Source of the DNA: Flectonema sp. DT1601
Taxonomy: Eukaryota; Euglenozoa; Diplonemea; Diplonemida; Diplonemidae
Direction of reading: 5' to 3'
DNA: 64,000 bases
Assembly (NCBI GenBank): GCA_964019425.1
Contig: OZ025858.1
Span: 62,001 to 126,000 of the forward strand
In this document: in pieces, positions 1-9,071 of the stretch
How positions within the stretch are numbered: position 1 is the first letter of the stretch
Layout: each line of letters opens with the position of its first letter
Notes under the pieces: model-generated
Database searches by the model: none
What the model was told of the DNA's origin: nothing
The model's input: the letters and a program-made list of their open reading frames with translations, nothing else
Position numbers and translations under genes: made by a program

Positions 1-99
1 GCCTGTTAAAAAAAAAAAAAAAAAATAAAAAGAAAGTTTACATCGGGAATAGGGCAGGAGCCAAAAGCTCCCAGTCCGTTACTTCCCACTCTATCGAAT

Positions 100-340
100 T
101 CATGATAACATTGTTTATTCTTTTTTTATTTTATTTTAAATTCTTTTTATTTATTTTTTAAAGAAAAAAAAACGGATAATAGAAATTAGTCAACAAAGTC
201 GAACGATAAAAAAAAAAACAATGATAACATTGTTTATTCTTTTTTTTATTTTATTTTTTTTTAATATTTTTTTATTTTGAAAAAAAAAAACAATCAGTTT
301 AGCGTCTTGACCAGGACGGAAAGTTATATTCGTAGCAGCT
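100..340. repeat. A/T-rich satellite, first fragment
   Basis: About one and a half units of the satellite that dominates the first 11 kb. It shows the palindrome ACAATG-ATAA-CATTGT twice, each followed by a T-rich tract, and ends in the GTCTTGACCAGGACGG block near 303. Flanking DNA on both sides is unrelated to the satellite. Confidence 0.75.
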
Positions 341-528
341 TCACGGTGACGGCGGCCTTACTGAGAATTATCCCTGGTTGTTACGTGTTGAAAGTCACAG
401 GTTATAGCGTCAAAATAACACTCGCGTGGGTGGTTGCTCTCTTCGGAAAGCATAACTTCAGACCCGTCAATTCGCGGCGCTTATATCTGCACACATTAAT
501 TAGTTGAACGAGTTCAAGTCACTTCCCT
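341..528. other. Non-repeat sequence, no feature recognised
   Basis: Balanced-composition DNA between a satellite fragment and the spliced-leader-like repeat. The only open frame is short and begins inside the satellite, so I do not regard it as a gene. Confidence 0.4.
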
Positions 529-675
529 GCATAGCAGATCCGTGTCCTCTGTACTAACGCTATACTAAGTGTGACTGTGACTGATACACGTAATGGTTGG
601 GTTCTTTAAGTACTCAGGACTGGTTGCTTGCTGATGTGAATGCTGACGTTCGAACTGCCCCGACTTTCGAGTAAT
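529..675 (+). repeat. Spliced-leader-RNA-like repeat, copy A
   Basis: The stretch starting GCATAGCAGATCCGTG is repeated at 10243-10355. From 553 it reads ACTAACGCTATA, which matches the 5' part of kinetoplastid spliced-leader exons (AACTAACGCTATA...). About 40 nt later both copies read GTAATGGTTGGG, which could mimic an exon end followed by a GT donor. This copy has extra bases after the 12-mer (TAAGTGTGAC) and a poor match to an Sm site. It could be an SL RNA gene, a degenerate copy, or a chance match. Only the duplication is certain. Confidence 0.35.
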
Positions 676-719
676 TTCCTTTCCGACTTAGGATGACGCA
701 GCGTGGTGGGTGCCTTGGG

Positions 720-930
720 ATTTAATAAATAAAGCGGAAATAAAGGGGCTTTCCCACCCCCCTTTATTCCGCTTATTTCCCCTTTATTTCCCCTTTATTT
801 TGGAAAAAAAGGAAAAAAAGCCCTTTATTTGGATTAAAAGCCCTTTATTTCCCCTTTATTTTGGAATTACGGAAATTAAAGGGCATTAAAAGCCCTTTAA
901 TTTCCCCTTTATTTTGCCCCCTTTAAAGGG
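720..930. repeat. CCCTTTATTT-type low-complexity repeat
   Basis: Imperfect tandem and inverted repetition of CCCTTTATTT and AAATAAAGGG units, so the block can pair with itself. No coding potential is seen. Confidence 0.6.
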
Positions 931-941
931 GTACAAGTATG

Positions 942-1077
942 CACAAAGAACACACTGTAAGCTGTGTGTGTATTTTGTGTTTGTCACAACAGGAGAGAAA
1001 AGAAAGAATGTCAAGGTTGGTCACCTTGCCTATCAACGCACAACATTGGTGGTCTCTACTAGACCCTGAGTGATCCC
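942..1077. repeat. 136-bp dispersed duplication, copy 1
   Basis: Essentially identical to 6079-6214 (offset 5137), starting CACAAAGAACACACTG and ending GAGTGATCCC. In this copy it runs directly into satellite; in the other it runs into unique DNA. No open frame or RNA fold was recognised. Confidence 0.7.
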
Positions 1078-1079
1078 GA

Positions 1080-1305
1080 GTCGATCGATAAAAAAAATAA
1101 TGATAACATTGTTTATTTCTTTTTTTTTTTTTTTTTTTTTTTTTATATCTTTTATTTATTTTTTAAAAGAAAAAACAATCAGTTTCGCGTCTTGACCAGG
1201 ACGGAAAATAGAAATTAGTCGACAAAGTCGATCGATAAGAAACAATGATAACATTGTTTATTCATTTTTTTTTTTTTTTATTCTTTTTATTTATTTTTTA
1301 AAGAA
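1080..1305. repeat. Satellite fragment; left part of the 1820-bp duplication
   Basis: Two half-units of the satellite, with the GACCAGGACGG block at about 1191 and both palindromes. The sequence from about 1090 onward is repeated 1820 bp downstream (from about 2910), including the unusual AGTTTCGCGTCTTG variant. Confidence 0.7.
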
Positions 1306-1308
1306 AAA

Positions 1309-1753
1309 CCAGGCATCTTCGTTTGGGCCTTTGTCAACAAGGTGCTTACATCCCTTCAGTGGGTGCTTGTACAGCTGTTGCCAATGTAAAGGCAGTTGGT
1401 GCCACTGTAAACGATGTGCTGGTGGTTTGAGGCAATGATGTTGACAGTACAAGCTAAACATTGGCAGGCGGACGTGGTGCAAGAACGCCCAAAATAATCT
1501 GAGAAAAACTCTTTGTGAACTTGTCACGCGTCCCAAAAGTGTCTCCCATCAGAAGCAGGCATGTTTGTTTAGAAAAAATTGTGAGGAGATTTAAAATTAC
1601 TCAACGCATTTTTCAGGGAAAAAAAAAAGTCTGCCTTAAATTCGGCAAGTTCGATTCCGGGTGGCGGATTTTTTAACCACAGGCCACAAGGCACTTTTTT
1701 TGTATAGAGTTGGCGGTTTCGGAAACTTTTGTGTCTGGATTAGAGGTTTTCCC
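1309..1753. mobile_element. Partial element with an end related to the 3.8-kb TIR element
   Basis: A block of more balanced composition inside the satellite. Its right end (about 1708-1753) reads GAGTTGGCGG...GGTTTTCCC, a diverged version of the right terminal repeat of the 3762-4987 element. A tRNA T-arm/box-B-like motif (AAGTTCGATTCCGG) lies about 85 bp inside the end, as in that element. No matching left terminal repeat is seen at about 1309, so it is probably truncated. The 81-codon frame on the - strand starts within flanking satellite and is not taken as a gene. Confidence 0.5.
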
Positions 1754-1779
1754 TTTCCCTTTTTTTTTTTTTTTTTTTT

Positions 1780-3110
1780 TAAATCCTTTTAACTATTTTA
1801 AAGAAAAAATAATCAGTTTAGCGTCTTGACCAGGACGGAAAATAGAAAGTGATCGACATAGTCGATCGATAAAAAAACAATGATAACATTGTTTATTGTT
1901 TATTCTTTTTTTTTTTTTTTTTTTTAAATTCTTATTATTTATTTTTTAAAGAAAAAAAACGGAAAATAAAAATTAGTCGACAAAGTCGAACGATAAAAAA
2001 AAACAATGATAACATTGTTTATTCTTTTTTTTTTATTTTTTTTTTTTTATATTCTTTTTTATTAATTTTGAAAAAAAAAAACAATTAGTTTAGTGTCTTG
2101 ACCAGGACGGAAAATAGAAAGTAATCGACATAGTCGATCGATAAAAAAACAATGATAACATTGTTTAATCTTTTTTTTTTAAATTCTTTTTATTTATTTT
2201 TTAAAGAAAAAAAAACGGAAAATAGAAATTAGTCGACAAAGTCGAACGATAAAAAAACAATGATAACATTGTTTATTCTTTTTTTTTATTTTTTTTATAT
2301 TTTTTTTTAATTAATTTTGAAAAAAAAAACAATCAGTTTAGCGTCTTGACCAGGACGGAAAATAGAAAGCGATCGACATAGTCGATCGATAAGAAAACAA
2401 TGATAACATTGTTTATTCTTCTTTTTTATTTTAAATTCTTTTTATTTATTTTTTAAAGAAAAAAAACGGAAAATAGAAATTAGTCGACAAAGTCGAACGA
2501 TAAAAAAAAACAATGATAACATTGTTTATTCTTTTTTTTGTATTTTTTTTATATTCTTTTTTATTAATTTTGAAAAAAAAAAAAACAATCAGTTTAGCGT
2601 CTTGACCAGGACGGAAAATAGAAAGTGATCGACATAGTCGATCGATAAAAAAACAATGATAATATTGTTTATTCTTTTTTTTTTTTTTTTTTTTAAATTC
2701 TTTTTATTTATTTTTTAAAGAAAAAAATGGAAAATAGAAAATAGTCAACAAAGTCGAACGATAAAAAAAAACAATGATAACATTGTTTATTCTATTTTTT
2801 TATTTTTTTTTTTTTCTATTCTTTTTTATTAATTTTGAAGAAAAAAAAACAATCAGTTTAGCGTCTTGACCAGGACGGAAAGTAGACAGTAATCGACAAA
2901 GTCGATCGATAAAAAAAACAATGATAACATTGTTTATTTCTTTTTTTTTTTTTTTTTTTTTTTTATATCTTTTATTTATTTTTTAAAAGAAAAAACAATC
3001 AGTTTCGCGTCTTGACCAGGACGGAAAATAGAAATTAGTCGACAAAGTCGATCGATAAGAAACAATGATAACATTGTTTATTCATTTTTTTTTTTTTTTA
3101 TTCTTTTTAT
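1780..3110. repeat. Main satellite array (about 250-bp units)
   Basis: The GACCAGGACGG block recurs at about 1825, 2097, 2343, 2603, 2866 and 3011, a spacing near 246-263 bp for most units. Each unit has two related halves. One carries GATCGACATAGTCGATC, a palindrome with a 3-nt centre; the other carries TCGACAAAGTCGA. Both halves carry ACAATGATAACATTGT between an A-run and a T-run. Confidence 0.85.
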
Positions 3111-3128
3111 TTATTTTTTAAAGAAAAA

Positions 3129-3573
3129 CCAGGCATCTTCGTTTGGGCCTTTGTCAACAAGGTGCTTACATCCCTTCAGTGGGTGCTTGTACAGCTGTTG
3201 CCAATGTAAGGGCAGTTGGTGCCACTGTAAACGATGTGCTGGTGGTTTGAGGCAATGATGTTGACAGTACAAGCTAAACATTGGCAGGCGGACGTGGTGC
3301 AAGAACGCCCAAAATAATCTGAGAAAAACTCTTTGTGAACTTGTCACGCGTCCCAAAAGTGTCTCCCATCAGAAGCAGGCATGTTTGTTTAGAAAAAATT
3401 GTGAGGAGATTTAAAATTACTCAACGCATTTTTCAGGGAAAAAAAAAAGTCTGCCTTAAATTCGGCAAGTTCGATTCCGGGTGGCGGATTTTTTAACCAC
3501 AGGCCACAAGGCACTTTTTTTGTATAGAGTTGGCGGTTTCAGAAACTTTTGTGTCTGGATTAGAGGTTTTCCC
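3129..3573. mobile_element. Duplicate of the 1309-1753 partial element
   Basis: Near-identical copy at an offset of 1820 bp, part of a larger duplication that includes the flanking satellite. Only a few substitutions separate the copies (for example AAAGGCAG against AAGGGCAG), so the duplication looks recent. Confidence 0.6.
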
Positions 3574-3589
3574 TTTTTTTTTTTTTTTT

Positions 3590-3761
3590 TTTTTTTAAAT
3601 CCTTTTAATTATTTTAAAGAAAAAATAATCAGTTTAGCGTCTTGACCAGGACGGAAAATAGAAAGTGATCGACATAGTCGATCGATAAAAAAACAATGAT
3701 AACATTGTTTATTGTTTATTCTTTTTTTTTTTTTTTTTTTAAATTCTTATTATTTATTTTT
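3590..3761. repeat. Satellite fragment left of the inserted TIR element
   Basis: Satellite half-unit that matches about 1770-1946. It ends with TTTATTTTT (3753-3761), the left target-site copy of the inserted element. Confidence 0.7.
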
Positions 3762-3867
3762 GGGAAAACCCCTAATTCCACAAAAATAGTTTGCGAAATC
3801 GCCAACTCATCACAAAAATTTTAACCGCTCGAAACAACCCAACATGACGGGAATATTTTCAGAATTT

Positions 3868-3944
3868 TCGGAGCTCCGGTGGTTTATTGGTTATGACCGC
3901 CGAATCATGACCCGGAGGTCTCGGGTTCGAACCCCGTGACATCC
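3868..3944 (+). ncRNA. tRNA-like Pol III sequence (box A and box B)
   Basis: TGGTTTATTGG matches the box A consensus and GGTTCGAACCC matches box B at tRNA-like spacing. A T6 run, a possible Pol III terminator, follows at about 3945. The acceptor and anticodon stems do not pair well: GGAGCTC against GACATCC has two mismatches. This is therefore a tRNA relic or SINE-like head rather than a working tRNA. Confidence 0.4.
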
Positions 3945-4299
3945 TTTTTTCTCTTTTTCGTAATGACGGAAAATGTGACCAAAACATAGTCAAAGGGCGG
4001 ATTGATCACCCACTGGTCGAGTTGAGACATATTCCCGTTGCAATAAATCACCAAGACCCCTCCCGTGTGATCGATCACTTTAAAATGTTACTGTGCAGTT
4101 CACCAGTGAGACTAAGACCTCCAACCAAAATTCACCAGACTTCAAGCAGCATTCCAAATTAGGTAATTTTTGTCAGACACATTCGAACCATCGAGAACAG
4201 AAATTCTCACGTTAGTAAAAGCCTGACCTTTAGAAATGTGGCTTAACGATCCTCATCATTGATGTAGGTTTCGTGACTTAGAAGCCGTCAATGTGGCCC

Positions 4300-4665
4300 T
4301 CCTCCCAGCCAAACTCCCCACCTGACTGGTGTCTCCAAACGAGGGGTCGAGCCGAAGCCCGTTTGTCGCTGGAATCGGAAAAGCTACGAGTCCGAAACCC
4401 TAACCTCCGAAGAGGCAGCTGCCGTTCCCCCATCATTGGATAAGTAAAGCGACGATAAGAGTAGTGGTATTTCATTGTTGGTAAACCTCCCACCTATAAC
4501 TACACCCCCTATGTCACTGCACAAAGTCAGACTAGAGTCAAACTCAACAGGGTCTTCTTTCCCCGCTGACAGTTTCAAGTCCGTTCCCTTGACTGCTGTT
4601 CGCCAGATAGTAGGTAGGGACAGAAGGAATCTCATTAGTCCATTCATGCGCGTCTTTGATTAGAA

Positions 4666-4697
<32 letters not shown>

Positions 4698-4702
4698 CAG
4701 TT
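4300..4702 (-). rRNA. LSU (28S-type) rRNA fragment, inverted, inside the TIR element
   Basis: The reverse complement gives hallmark LSU stretches in order: CTCTTAAGGTAGCC, ACGCGCATGAATGG, AGCGGGGAAAGAAGACCC, TGACTCTAGTCTGACTTTG and GAAATACCACTACTCTTATC. It ends near GTGGGGAGTTTGGCTGGG. These belong to the end of domain IV and the start of domain V of the large-subunit rRNA. Only about 400 nt of a molecule of several kb is present, so it is a captured fragment and not a functional gene. The + strand copy is at 11020-11412. Open frames overlapping it are shadows. Confidence 0.85.
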
Positions 4703-4751
4703 GCAAATTTGTTTTTTCAAGTTGGACTTTGTACGGAACAGGCGGGCTTTT

Positions 4752-4793
4752 ATTAGGGGCTCCCCCCCCCCCTTGGGGGGGGGAGCCCCTAAT
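4752..4793. repeat. C-run/G-run palindrome
   Basis: ATTAGGGGCT followed by a long C run, TT, a long G run and AGCCCCTAAT. The arms are complementary and could form a very stable hairpin. The sister copy near 10945 keeps only one arm, so this is an inverted duplication particular to the present copy. Confidence 0.6.
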
Positions 4794-4849
4794 TGGGGGG
4801 GCTTGCGTCCCGCCAAGAATTTGGCGGACGCAAGCCACCCTTGCACTCT

Positions 4850-4926
4850 TCCCGCTTGGTAGGCTAAAAAACAAAAAACCCGCCGCAAGCCAAATTTCTG
4901 GGTCAAGTTCGAGTCCTGGTGGACAA
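4850..4926 (+). ncRNA. tRNA-like 3' half near the right TIR
   Basis: A T-arm/box-B-like motif (AAGTTCGAGTCCTGG) is followed by GTGGACAAC and a T9 run. Upstream, CTTGGTAGGCT resembles a shortened D-arm. No proper anticodon arm can be drawn. The same sequence appears on the - strand at about 10819-10900, and a relative lies near 1645. It is probably a tRNA-derived part of the mobile element. Confidence 0.3.
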
Positions 4927-4987
4927 CTTTTTTTTGTAGGGAGTTGGCGATTTCGCAAACTATTTTTGTTGAATTAGAGGTTTTCCC

Positions 4988-5965
4988 TTTATTTTTTAAA
5001 GAAAAAAAACGGAAAATAAAAATTAGTCGACAAAGTCGAACGATAAAAAAAAACAATGATAACATTGTTTATTCTTTTTTTTTTATTTTTTTTTTTTTAT
5101 ATTCTTTTTTATTAATTTTGAAAAAAAAAAACAATTAGTTTAGTGTCTTGACCAGGACGGAAAATAGAAAGTAATCGACATAGTCGATCGATAAAAAAAC
5201 AATGATAACATTGTTTAATCTTTTTTTTTTAAATTCTTTTTATTTATTTTTTAAAGAAAAAAAAACGGAAAATAGAAATTAGTCGACAAAGTCGAACGAT
5301 AAAAAAACAATGATAACATTGTTTATTCTTTTTTTTTTATTTTTTTTATATTTTTTTTTAATTAATTTTGAAAAAAAAAACAATCAGTTTAGCGTCTTGA
5401 CCAGGACGGAAAATAGAAAGCGATCGACATAGTCGATCGATAAGAAAACAATGATAACATTGTTTATTCTTCTTTTTTATTTTAAATTCTTTTTATTTAT
5501 TTTTTAAAGAAAAAAAACGGAAAATAGAAATTAGTCGACAAAGTCGAACGATAAAAAAAAACAATGATAACATTGTTTATTCTTTTTTTTGTATTTTTTT
5601 TATATTCTTTTTTATTAATTTTGAAAAAAAAAAAAACAATCAGTTTAGCGTCTTGACCAGGACGGAAAATAGAAAGTGATCGACATAGTCGATCGATAAA
5701 AAAACAATGATAATATTGTTTATTCTTTTTTTTTTTTTTTTTTTTAAATTCTTTTTATTTATTTTTTAAAGAAAAAAATGGAAAATAGAAAATAGTCAAC
5801 AAAGTCGAACGATAAAAAAAAACAATGATAACATTGTTTATTCTATTTTTTTATTTTTTTTTTTTTCTATTCTTTTTTATTAATTTTGAAGAAAAAAAAA
5901 CAATCAGTTTAGCGTCTTGACCAGGACGGAAAATAGAAAGTAATCGACATAGTCGATCGATAAAA
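4988..5965. repeat. Satellite array right of the TIR element
   Basis: Nearly identical to about 1938-2895, at an offset of 3050 bp (1820 bp duplication plus the 1226-bp element and its target duplication). GACCAGGACGG blocks lie at about 5147, 5397, 5653 and 5915. The array stops abruptly at about 5965, where unique DNA starts. Confidence 0.8.
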
Positions 5966-6078
5966 AAAACAATGATAAGAGTTGAGTTTACCAGGTGAGA
6001 TTTGGACTGTTAGCTTTTGGCTAAGGCCCTCCCTGAAGAGCAAGAACAAAAAAACTACTCACACCTGAAGAAAACATA

Positions 6079-6214
6079 CACAAAGAACACACTGTAAGCT
6101 GTGTGTGTATTTTGTGTTTGTCACAACAGGAGAGAAAAGAAAGAATGTCAAGGTTGGTCACCTTGCCTATCAACGCACAACATTGGTGGTCTCTACTAGA
6201 CCCTGAGTGATCCC
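6079..6214. repeat. 136-bp dispersed duplication, copy 2
   Basis: Copy of 942-1077. It is followed by unique DNA rather than satellite. Confidence 0.7.
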
Positions 6215-6984
6215 ACTGGATCTCTCATCGTTCATAGTACCTATGTGAAGTTATAAAATCAAAGGTAAACTATGAACTACAAATGACTTAGCCTGTTATT
6301 ATAATGCCACAGGCAGGCCCTGCATTCAGCAACTATCCAGCAGTGCTTGAATGTCCTGATCTTCTTCTAAAAAAAAAGAAAGAAAAACAAAACTGTAGCT
6401 GGGATCACTCAGGATCAACAGACTACCAATGCTACCTGTTGTACTTGCTCACTATGGGGGGTGATGCCAAACACCCAGAAGTACTAAACTGCTTTCCTTC
6501 TTGCTGCCCAGGAGTTTCTGACCAGAACTAATAGAAAATAAAAACAGATGGGAAACAATAAAAAGTAAAATGAATATAACTGAAGTTAAACAAGAATGTT
6601 GGTCCTAGACAAGACCTTAAACTGACTAACCGGTCTTAATTTTAACTAAGTGTTAACCTAGTTTCCTAGTTTCTAATATGAAATCTTTTTTCTTTTTTTT
6701 TCTTTTTGAACAAAATGTAATTATTAATGTAAAAAAATGAAGAAACAGACCAGAACAGATAGAGAATAAAAAAGAAAAGATAATTGCAAGAGTTATTGTA
6801 GTAAAAGATTACAAATAAAAAAAAATGCAAGTATCAACACATGATCGAGATACACCAGCAGCTAACAAACAACATAAAATTGAAGATCAGTTGCCAGAGT
6901 ATTTCAACCATGGTAGAATACTCGCCCCTCTGGCAGGGATTATCCCAGACTTGTCCTTTAATTTAGTTGGACACCATGGAAATT
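6215..6984. other. Unique non-coding stretch
   Basis: A/T-rich DNA with short A-runs. The one open frame of 75 codons (6304-6531) is interrupted by a Lys-coding A-run and resembles no family I know. I see no RNA gene or repeat. Confidence 0.4.
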
Positions 6985-7401
6985 GTTTATTCTTTTTTTT
7001 TTTTTTTTAAATTCTTTCTATTTAATTTTTAAAAAGAAAAAAAAACGGAAAATAGAAATTAGTCAACAAAGTCGAACGATAAAAAAAAAAACAATGATAA
7101 CATTGTTTATTCTTTTTTTTTTTATTTTTTTTATATTCTTTTTTATTAATTTTAAAAAAAAACAATCAGTTTAGCATCTTGACCAGGACGGAAAATAGAA
7201 AGTGATCGACATAGTCGATCGATAAAAAAACAATGATAACATTGTTTATTCTTTTTTTTTATTTTAAATTCTTTTTATTTATTTTTTAAAGAAAAAAAAA
7301 CGGAAAATAGAAATTAGTCGACAAAGTCGAACGATAAAAAAAACAATGATAACATTGTTTATTCTTTTTTTTATTTTTTTTTTATATTCTTTTTTATTAA
7401 T
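6985..7401. repeat. Satellite fragment abutting a - strand gene piece
   Basis: About one and a half satellite units with the GACCAGGACGG block near 7180 and both palindromes. It ends at about 7401, where the - strand coiled-coil reading frame begins. Confidence 0.75.
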
Positions 7402-8093
7402 TTGACCTCCATTCTTCATCCTAATCTCACCGCAAATGTTGCACTTGCCCCTATCCCCATTATCAACAAACCAACCACCCTCACCAAAGAGTGGTCGGTC
7501 AGCCTGTGTTGTCCCAACCTCCAATCCCCCCTCCTTAGCTTCCTGTGGAATTGGCGCAGCTGGCATCTTGGGAAGTACTTCAGGCATGCTCTCCTTCGGC
7601 TTACTATCAAGGATATTGCGAATCCTCTCCTCCTTTGCATTCCACACCTCAGTTGCATCTCTGCACTTCTGTTCTGCATCATCTACCTCTGCTTTTAGTC
7701 GCTTCACTTCATTTTCCATCTCCCCATGTTCGGATTCAAGGAACCGCTTCTCGTTCTCAATCTCTAGAACCCTTGTTTCCAACTCTGTAACTTTCTCTGA
7801 GCTGCCTGTCTGCAACACATTTGCTAGAGTTGCGTGTGTAATTTGTGCTACCTGCAGTTGAATCCCTTCCGCTAGGGAAGAATGTTGTTTCTTTAGGGCA
7901 CTGCACTCATCTTGCAAGCTAAGTAATTCCTTCTCAGCAGCAGTGTTTGACTCCTGCAGTTTCTGCGTTACTGCTTCATGCTCTTCCTGCAGCAGCAACT
8001 GCTCTTCATGCATTGCACCCTGGAATGCCTGGAACTCAGAGTCCCTGTAGCTTTGTTGGGCTACAAGATGGTGTTCTTGCAACTTTTCCACTG
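7402..8093 (-). CDS. Coiled-coil protein piece ending in a CxxC motif; 3' end replaced by satellite
   Basis: An open - strand frame of about 230 codons before it runs into satellite. It is dominated by heptad-rich, Glu/Gln/Lys-rich helix (EEHEAVTQKLQESN, ELETRVLEIENEKRFLESE) and then a Pro-rich stretch. Next comes CNICG, which looks like the first half of a zinc ribbon or RING whose remainder is lost at the satellite border. It has no ATG start. It follows the 8097-8498 frame directly, and the two frames meet near 8.1 kb through a short intron I cannot place or a frame change. Composition is GC-richer than its surroundings. The family was not recognised. Confidence 0.45.
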
Positions 8094-8096
8094 CAG

Positions 8097-8498
8097 TTAT
8101 ACCATCGTCAGTAGAAATGTTACTGAATGATGACTGCTCCTTTGCCAGTTTCCAACTAAGTTTTCTACATCCCCACTACCTTCTTTCTTAGCTGAGTGAC
8201 TAAGATGTCGAAAGTGAGAGAGATTCCCCCTGTACACTGTGACTGAGTGATAGGGATTTGATGCCAAATCAGCATCAGAGGGTGGAAATCGAAGGATAGT
8301 GGCAGGATCTTGGCGATACATGATACCAACATGCCTGTTATCACCTGATCCTCGGGCTACTTGCACATAGCCTCTCCATTCCACTATCTTCTTCGCTGCC
8401 TCTTTCTTGAATCGCAGAACGATTCGATCATCGACTTGCAAGTCACATGCAAGTTGCTGCAGCTCAGCAGCCTCAAGTGGAGTTTCAAGAGCATTCAT
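8097..8498 (-). CDS. Unknown protein, N-terminal part of the same - strand gene
   Basis: The frame starts MNALETPLEAAEL. I chose this ATG because on the - strand it lies about 17 nt after a T-rich tract ending CTCCTTTCAG, a good splice-acceptor signal at 8515-8516. A 13-codon extension upstream would include the acceptor itself. Residues about 20-90 (DDRIVLRFKKEAAKK ... VEWRGYVQVARG ... VGIMYRQDP) have a beta-rich look that could be a small SH3-like barrel. I do not recognise the family. The remainder of the protein is probably the 7402-8093 coiled coil. Confidence 0.45.
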   Translation of the reverse strand: MNALETPLEAAELQQLACDLQVDDRIVLRFKKEAAKKIVEWRGYVQVARGSGDNRHVGIMYRQDPATILRFPPSDADLASNPYHSVTVYRGNLSHFRHLSHSAKKEGSGDVENLVGNWQRSSHHSVTFLLTMV

Positions 8499-8539
8499 TG
8501 TAGGAGAGATGGATCTGAAAGGAGAAAAAAAACACATTG

Positions 8540-9060
8540 CAACAGGTTAAGTTACTGTAGTTTGACAGGGAACTTTGTAAGACATTTTTTAAGAACCTGG
8601 GGGGGGTAAATTAAGGAGGGGAAATTTGGATTTATGCAGTTTTGACACCTCTTACCTTATATCCTTGCTCTGTTCACAGATTTAGCTGCTAATATACCAA
8701 AAGACCCCAAAAAAACCCAAACAAGACTGGTTACTAGCTTTTTTAATTAAAAATTTTTTTTTTACTCCCCTTCAAGTAATTTTTTTTTTTTTTTTTTACA
8801 TTCTGAGAGAATAAATTTTTTTTCAAAAAATTCAAAAAAAATGCTTTCAAGCTCCACAGTGCCAGTTTCTCAATTTTCCACTGCTTTATTTTCAACAACT
8901 TTCCATTTTTTTTCTAAAAAAATTCCAAAAAAATACCAAAAATGCCCAAAAATGAGGTATTTTTTGTTTGAAATTTTTTTTTCAAAAAAGCTAAAAAAAA
9001 GCTAAAAAAAGCTAAATAGCTTTAGCTTAGCTCTAAAAAGCTTAGCTTTAGCTTTAGCTT
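8540..9060. other. Low-complexity stretch with AGCTAAA/AGCTTT repeats
   Basis: Runs of T and A, then an imperfect array of AGCTAAA and TAGCTTT at about 8985-9062 that is self-complementary. No coding potential is seen. Confidence 0.5.
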
Positions 9061-9071
9061 TTTGCACAAGT

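Larger units (their letters stand above)
3762..4987. mobile_element. TIR DNA transposon-like element carrying an LSU rRNA fragment (MULE-like)
   Basis: A 1226-bp element bounded by about 47-bp terminal inverted repeats, beginning GGGAAAACC and ending GGTTTTCCC, with 45 of 47 positions matching. It is flanked by a 9-bp direct repeat, TTTATTTTT (3753-3761 and 4988-4996). The same satellite without the element is present at 1938-1946, which gives the pre-insertion site. Long TIRs and 9-bp target duplications are typical of Mutator-like elements. No transposase frame is present, so it is non-autonomous. The interior holds an inverted LSU rRNA piece, tRNA-like motifs near both ends and a C-run/G-run palindrome at 4752-4793. 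Assignment to Mutator rests only on TIR and target-duplication length. Confidence 0.75.

Noticed and set aside
1291-1536. 81-codon - strand frame, repeated at 3111-3356
   Set aside because: It starts in the partial element and ends in flanking satellite A/T runs. Its duplication is explained by the 1820-bp duplication, and the peptide shows no recognisable domain.
3868-3944. An intact tRNA gene
   Set aside because: Box A and B are good, but the acceptor and anticodon stems have mismatches and the fold is not canonical, so I call it tRNA-like only.
4278-4963. Several open frames on both strands
   Set aside because: They lie within the LSU rRNA fragment and the TIR element, and are shadows of rRNA sequence.
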